In this document: piece after piece, positions 62,556 to 64,000 of the stretch | Layout of the letters: each line of letters starts with the position of its first letter | Numbering within the stretch: the first letter of the stretch is position 1 | DNA from: Verrucomicrobiota bacterium | GTDB lineage: Bacteria > Verrucomicrobiota > Verrucomicrobiia > CAIQCK01 | Assembly: GCA_026397915.1 (NCBI GenBank) | Contig: JAPLTX010000045.1 | Location: 80,915-144,914, forward strand | Direction: 5' to 3' | Length of the DNA: 64,000 nt | The notes under the pieces: model-generated | The model's input: the letters and a program-made list of their open reading frames with translations, nothing else | What the model was told of the DNA's origin: nothing | Databases searched by the model: none | Program-made: the position numbers and the translations under genes

Positions 62556-62840
62556 ATGAAGAAATCCGAGATTGCATCTGCGGACTACCGCAGCCTGCCG
62601 TTCGCCACGCTGCTCAACCACTGGCGCGTGACAGACCAAGGCGACCCGCCGATCAAGAAGCCGGCCATAGAGTTCGGTGTCAGCGAGCCTACATGGAGCC
62701 GTTGGGAGAACGGCAGCCGATTCCCCTCCCCGGCGCTGATCCAGCGGCTGGCTGACTATCTGGGCATCCCGCCCTGCCGCTTCTTCTGCGGCCCGGACTG
62801 GCAATGCCCGCGCTGCGCGCGGTGCGCGAACGAGAAGTAA
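62556..62840 (+). CDS. Small XRE-family helix-turn-helix protein with Cys-rich tail
   Basis: The 94-residue protein has an XRE-type HTH (KPAIEFGVSEPTWSRWENGS, then FPSPALIQRLADYLGI) and a 20-residue tail CRFFCGPDWQCPRCARCANEK with five Cys, a potential metal-binding knuckle. The start ATG has a GGAG site 11 bases upstream. It is a probable small transcription factor; a metal or redox role for the Cys tail is inference. Confidence 0.72.
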   Translation: MKKSEIASADYRSLPFATLLNHWRVTDQGDPPIKKPAIEFGVSEPTWSRWENGSRFPSPALIQRLADYLGIPPCRFFCGPDWQCPRCARCANEK

Positions 62841-62966
62841 GGCGTGGAGCGTGAGGAGTCCGGCAGTCTCCATCTGCCGTCTCCCATCTCCCAACTTCCA
62901 ACAAGTCGTTGACACAGCGGCGGGCGCGGCGGAGTATCGGCGGCAGTTCAACCAAAGGTTGTCGCC

Positions 62967-63896
62967 ATGAACATCGCATCGCCCAGCCGCAAGTCTCCCG
63001 CTCTGCCTTTCGCCATCTGTGCGCGCGTCCTCGGCGTTGTGCTGTTGCTGGGATGCTCGTTCGCCAACGGTTTCGCCGAATCGTCTTTCACGGGCCTAGG
63101 CTTTCTACCCGATGGCGGTCGGAGCATCGCCGTTGCAGTTTCCAGCGATGGCTCAACAGTTGTGGGGCAAGCCGATCAAGGTTTGAATTCCATAGCTTTC
63201 CGATGGACTGCGGCCAGTGGCATGATTGCTCTTGGTTCTTTTCCAGGTGGCTACACTAGTAATGCCCGCTCGGTTTCAGGCGATGGCTCGGTGGTTTGGG
63301 GCGAGGGCATGTCACCTTCTGGATGCAAGAGGTTCCAATGGACGGCGGCGCATGGAATGGTCGCACTTGACCCCAAGACAGATGCAAACAGATTGCCAAT
63401 ACCGAGGCTTAAACTGAACAAGGATTTCCCGTTCAAAGACCCGACCATTGGTGCCGTATCGTCTTCCAGCGACGGAAAGATAATTGTTGGTAATCGGCTG
63501 TTGCCGGCATTTTGCTGCGAATCGTTTCGCTGGACGAAGATGGATGGCTTTATGTATCTTGGTTATCTACCGGGTTGCGATATCTGTTGTGCCTCAGCTA
63601 TTTCAAATGATGGTTCTGTGGTCGTTGGATACGGAAGCCGTGGGCCTGCTGAACAGCCCTCCATGCAGAAAGCGTTTATCTGGGACAAAGTCAATGGCAT
63701 CCGCGACTTCCAATCGCTCCTCACCAGCGAATACCATATTGCTTTAACTGGATGGGAGCTACAGAAGGCGACTGATATTTCAGCAGATGGGAGAACTATC
63801 GTTGGCACGGGCAAGCATAATGGCCACTACGAAGCCTGGGTCGCGCATCTGGACAGGCCGGTGAACGCTCCGGCGGGGAAAGAGCGGAGCCGGTGA
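62967..63896 (+). CDS. Secreted HAF-repeat beta-propeller protein
   Basis: The 309-residue protein has a long N-terminus with a signal sequence (ICARVLGVVLLLGCSFANGFAES). The rest is HAF repeats: FTGLGFLPDGGRSIAVAVSS then DGSTVVGQA, FRWTAASGMIALGSFPGGY then NARSVSGDGSVV, FRWTKMDGFMYLGYLPGCD then CASAISNDGSVVVGYG, and DISADGRTIVGTG. These form a secreted beta-propeller-like array of unknown ligand. No PEP-CTERM or other sorting tail is present; the last 10 residues are Lys/Arg-rich. Confidence 0.8.
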   Translation: MNIASPSRKSPALPFAICARVLGVVLLLGCSFANGFAESSFTGLGFLPDGGRSIAVAVSSDGSTVVGQADQGLNSIAFRWTAASGMIALGSFPGGYTSNARSVSGDGSVVWGEGMSPSGCKRFQWTAAHGMVALDPKTDANRLPIPRLKLNKDFPFKDPTIGAVSSSSDGKIIVGNRLLPAFCCESFRWTKMDGFMYLGYLPGCDICCASAISNDGSVVVGYGSRGPAEQPSMQKAFIWDKVNGIRDFQSLLTSEYHIALTGWELQKATDISADGRTIVGTGKHNGHYEAWVAHLDRPVNAPAGKERSR

Positions 63897-63904
63897 TGTA
63901 GGCC

Positions 63905-63969
63905 GCGTCCCCGACGCGGCGGGTTCGTTGGCAAATCACAGACGCCCGGTGGGGGCACCGGGCCTACAT
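63905..63969. repeat. Intergenic palindromic repeat near the right edge
   Basis: The stretch after the HAF gene has nested palindromic words: gtccccgac, cccggtgggggcaccggg (63945-63962) and an outer tgtaggcc/ggcctaca pair. It resembles the other dispersed palindromes of the window and holds no gene before the edge. Confidence 0.5.
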
Positions 63970-64000
63970 CTTCTGCTGTCGCATCGCGCGCCGGCAGGAG

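Overview
The window is 64 kb of GC-rich bacterial chromosome, densely coding, with about 57 genes on both strands. No 16S or other clade marker is present. The gene mix (a GlnE, a CHASE2 cyclase, an EIIA/diadenylate cyclase fusion, a DUF6807/PmoA-like protein, many dispersed palindromic intergenic repeats) suggests Verrucomicrobiota, possibly Limisphaerales/Pedosphaera-like; this assignment is inference. No tRNA, rRNA, CRISPR array, transposase, prophage or integron integrase was seen.

Layout. 1-3.1 kb (-): an AddB/RecB-type PD-(D/E)XK nuclease cut by the left edge, and a small secreted protein with its own terminator. 3.3-8.0 kb: an envelope-polysaccharide type group (SDR sugar epimerase/dehydratase, methyltransferase, TPR membrane protein, GT2 glycosyltransferase). 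8.0-10.7 kb (-): a two-component module (CHASE3 histidine kinase, NarL-type regulator, receiver-only protein). 10.8-17.0 kb (-): an ankyrin protein, a PGPGW protein and a tightly overlapping tetrapyrrole operon (precorrin-2 dehydrogenase, HemX/CcsA, HemA, HemC, CobA-HemD). 17.1-18.2 kb (-): RNase P RNA directly behind a C4 zinc-ribbon protein. 18.5-30.6 kb (+): polyprenyl diphosphate synthase, nicotinate phosphoribosyltransferase, an ECF sigma / putative anti-sigma / catalytically degenerate HtrA-PDZ cluster, a beta-CASP RNase, an AI-2E transporter, TonB-like/ExbB/ExbD, PurC, XerD, RNase III. 30.6-37.3 kb (-): GlnE, rhomboid protease, GreB-like factor, a secreted beta-propeller and a DUF6807 protein. 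37.5-38.8 kb (+): MFS transporter, followed by strong palindromes. 39-40.4 kb: a hypothetical gene and a 41-bp tandem repeat array. 40.4-41.35 kb: a single gene bounded by integron-cassette signals. 41.4-49 kb (+): EIIA/PK_C-like/DAC c-di-AMP synthase, M24 peptidase, YugP-like zinc peptidase, a three-gene iron-type ABC importer, Hpt. 49.5-58.7 kb: SGNH hydrolase, FGGY kinase, membrane metallopeptidase, orphan EIIA, ArgS, class V aminotransferase, AhcY. 58.7-64 kb: FecR-like protein with a glycine/valine-rich insert, CHASE2 adenylate cyclase, a small XRE protein, and a HAF-repeat secreted protein.

The most unusual item is at 40371-41341. The ORF encodes a nucleoside 2-deoxyribosyltransferase/TIR-like protein. 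Its downstream flank folds as a textbook attC site: R'' and R' core sites, two 6-nt unpaired segments, a 22-bp L stem and two extrahelical bases. The first bases after the upstream core site are the perfect complement of the R'' arm, as expected for an inserted gene cassette. Next to it is an array of seven 41-bp units built on the palindrome CGAGACGTCTCG. Other points of interest: a pseudo-HtrA in the sigma-factor cluster, an SDR enzyme without its catalytic Tyr, and short dispersed repeats inserted in frame inside conserved enzymes (ArgS, an ABC ATPase, an M24 peptidase, AddB).
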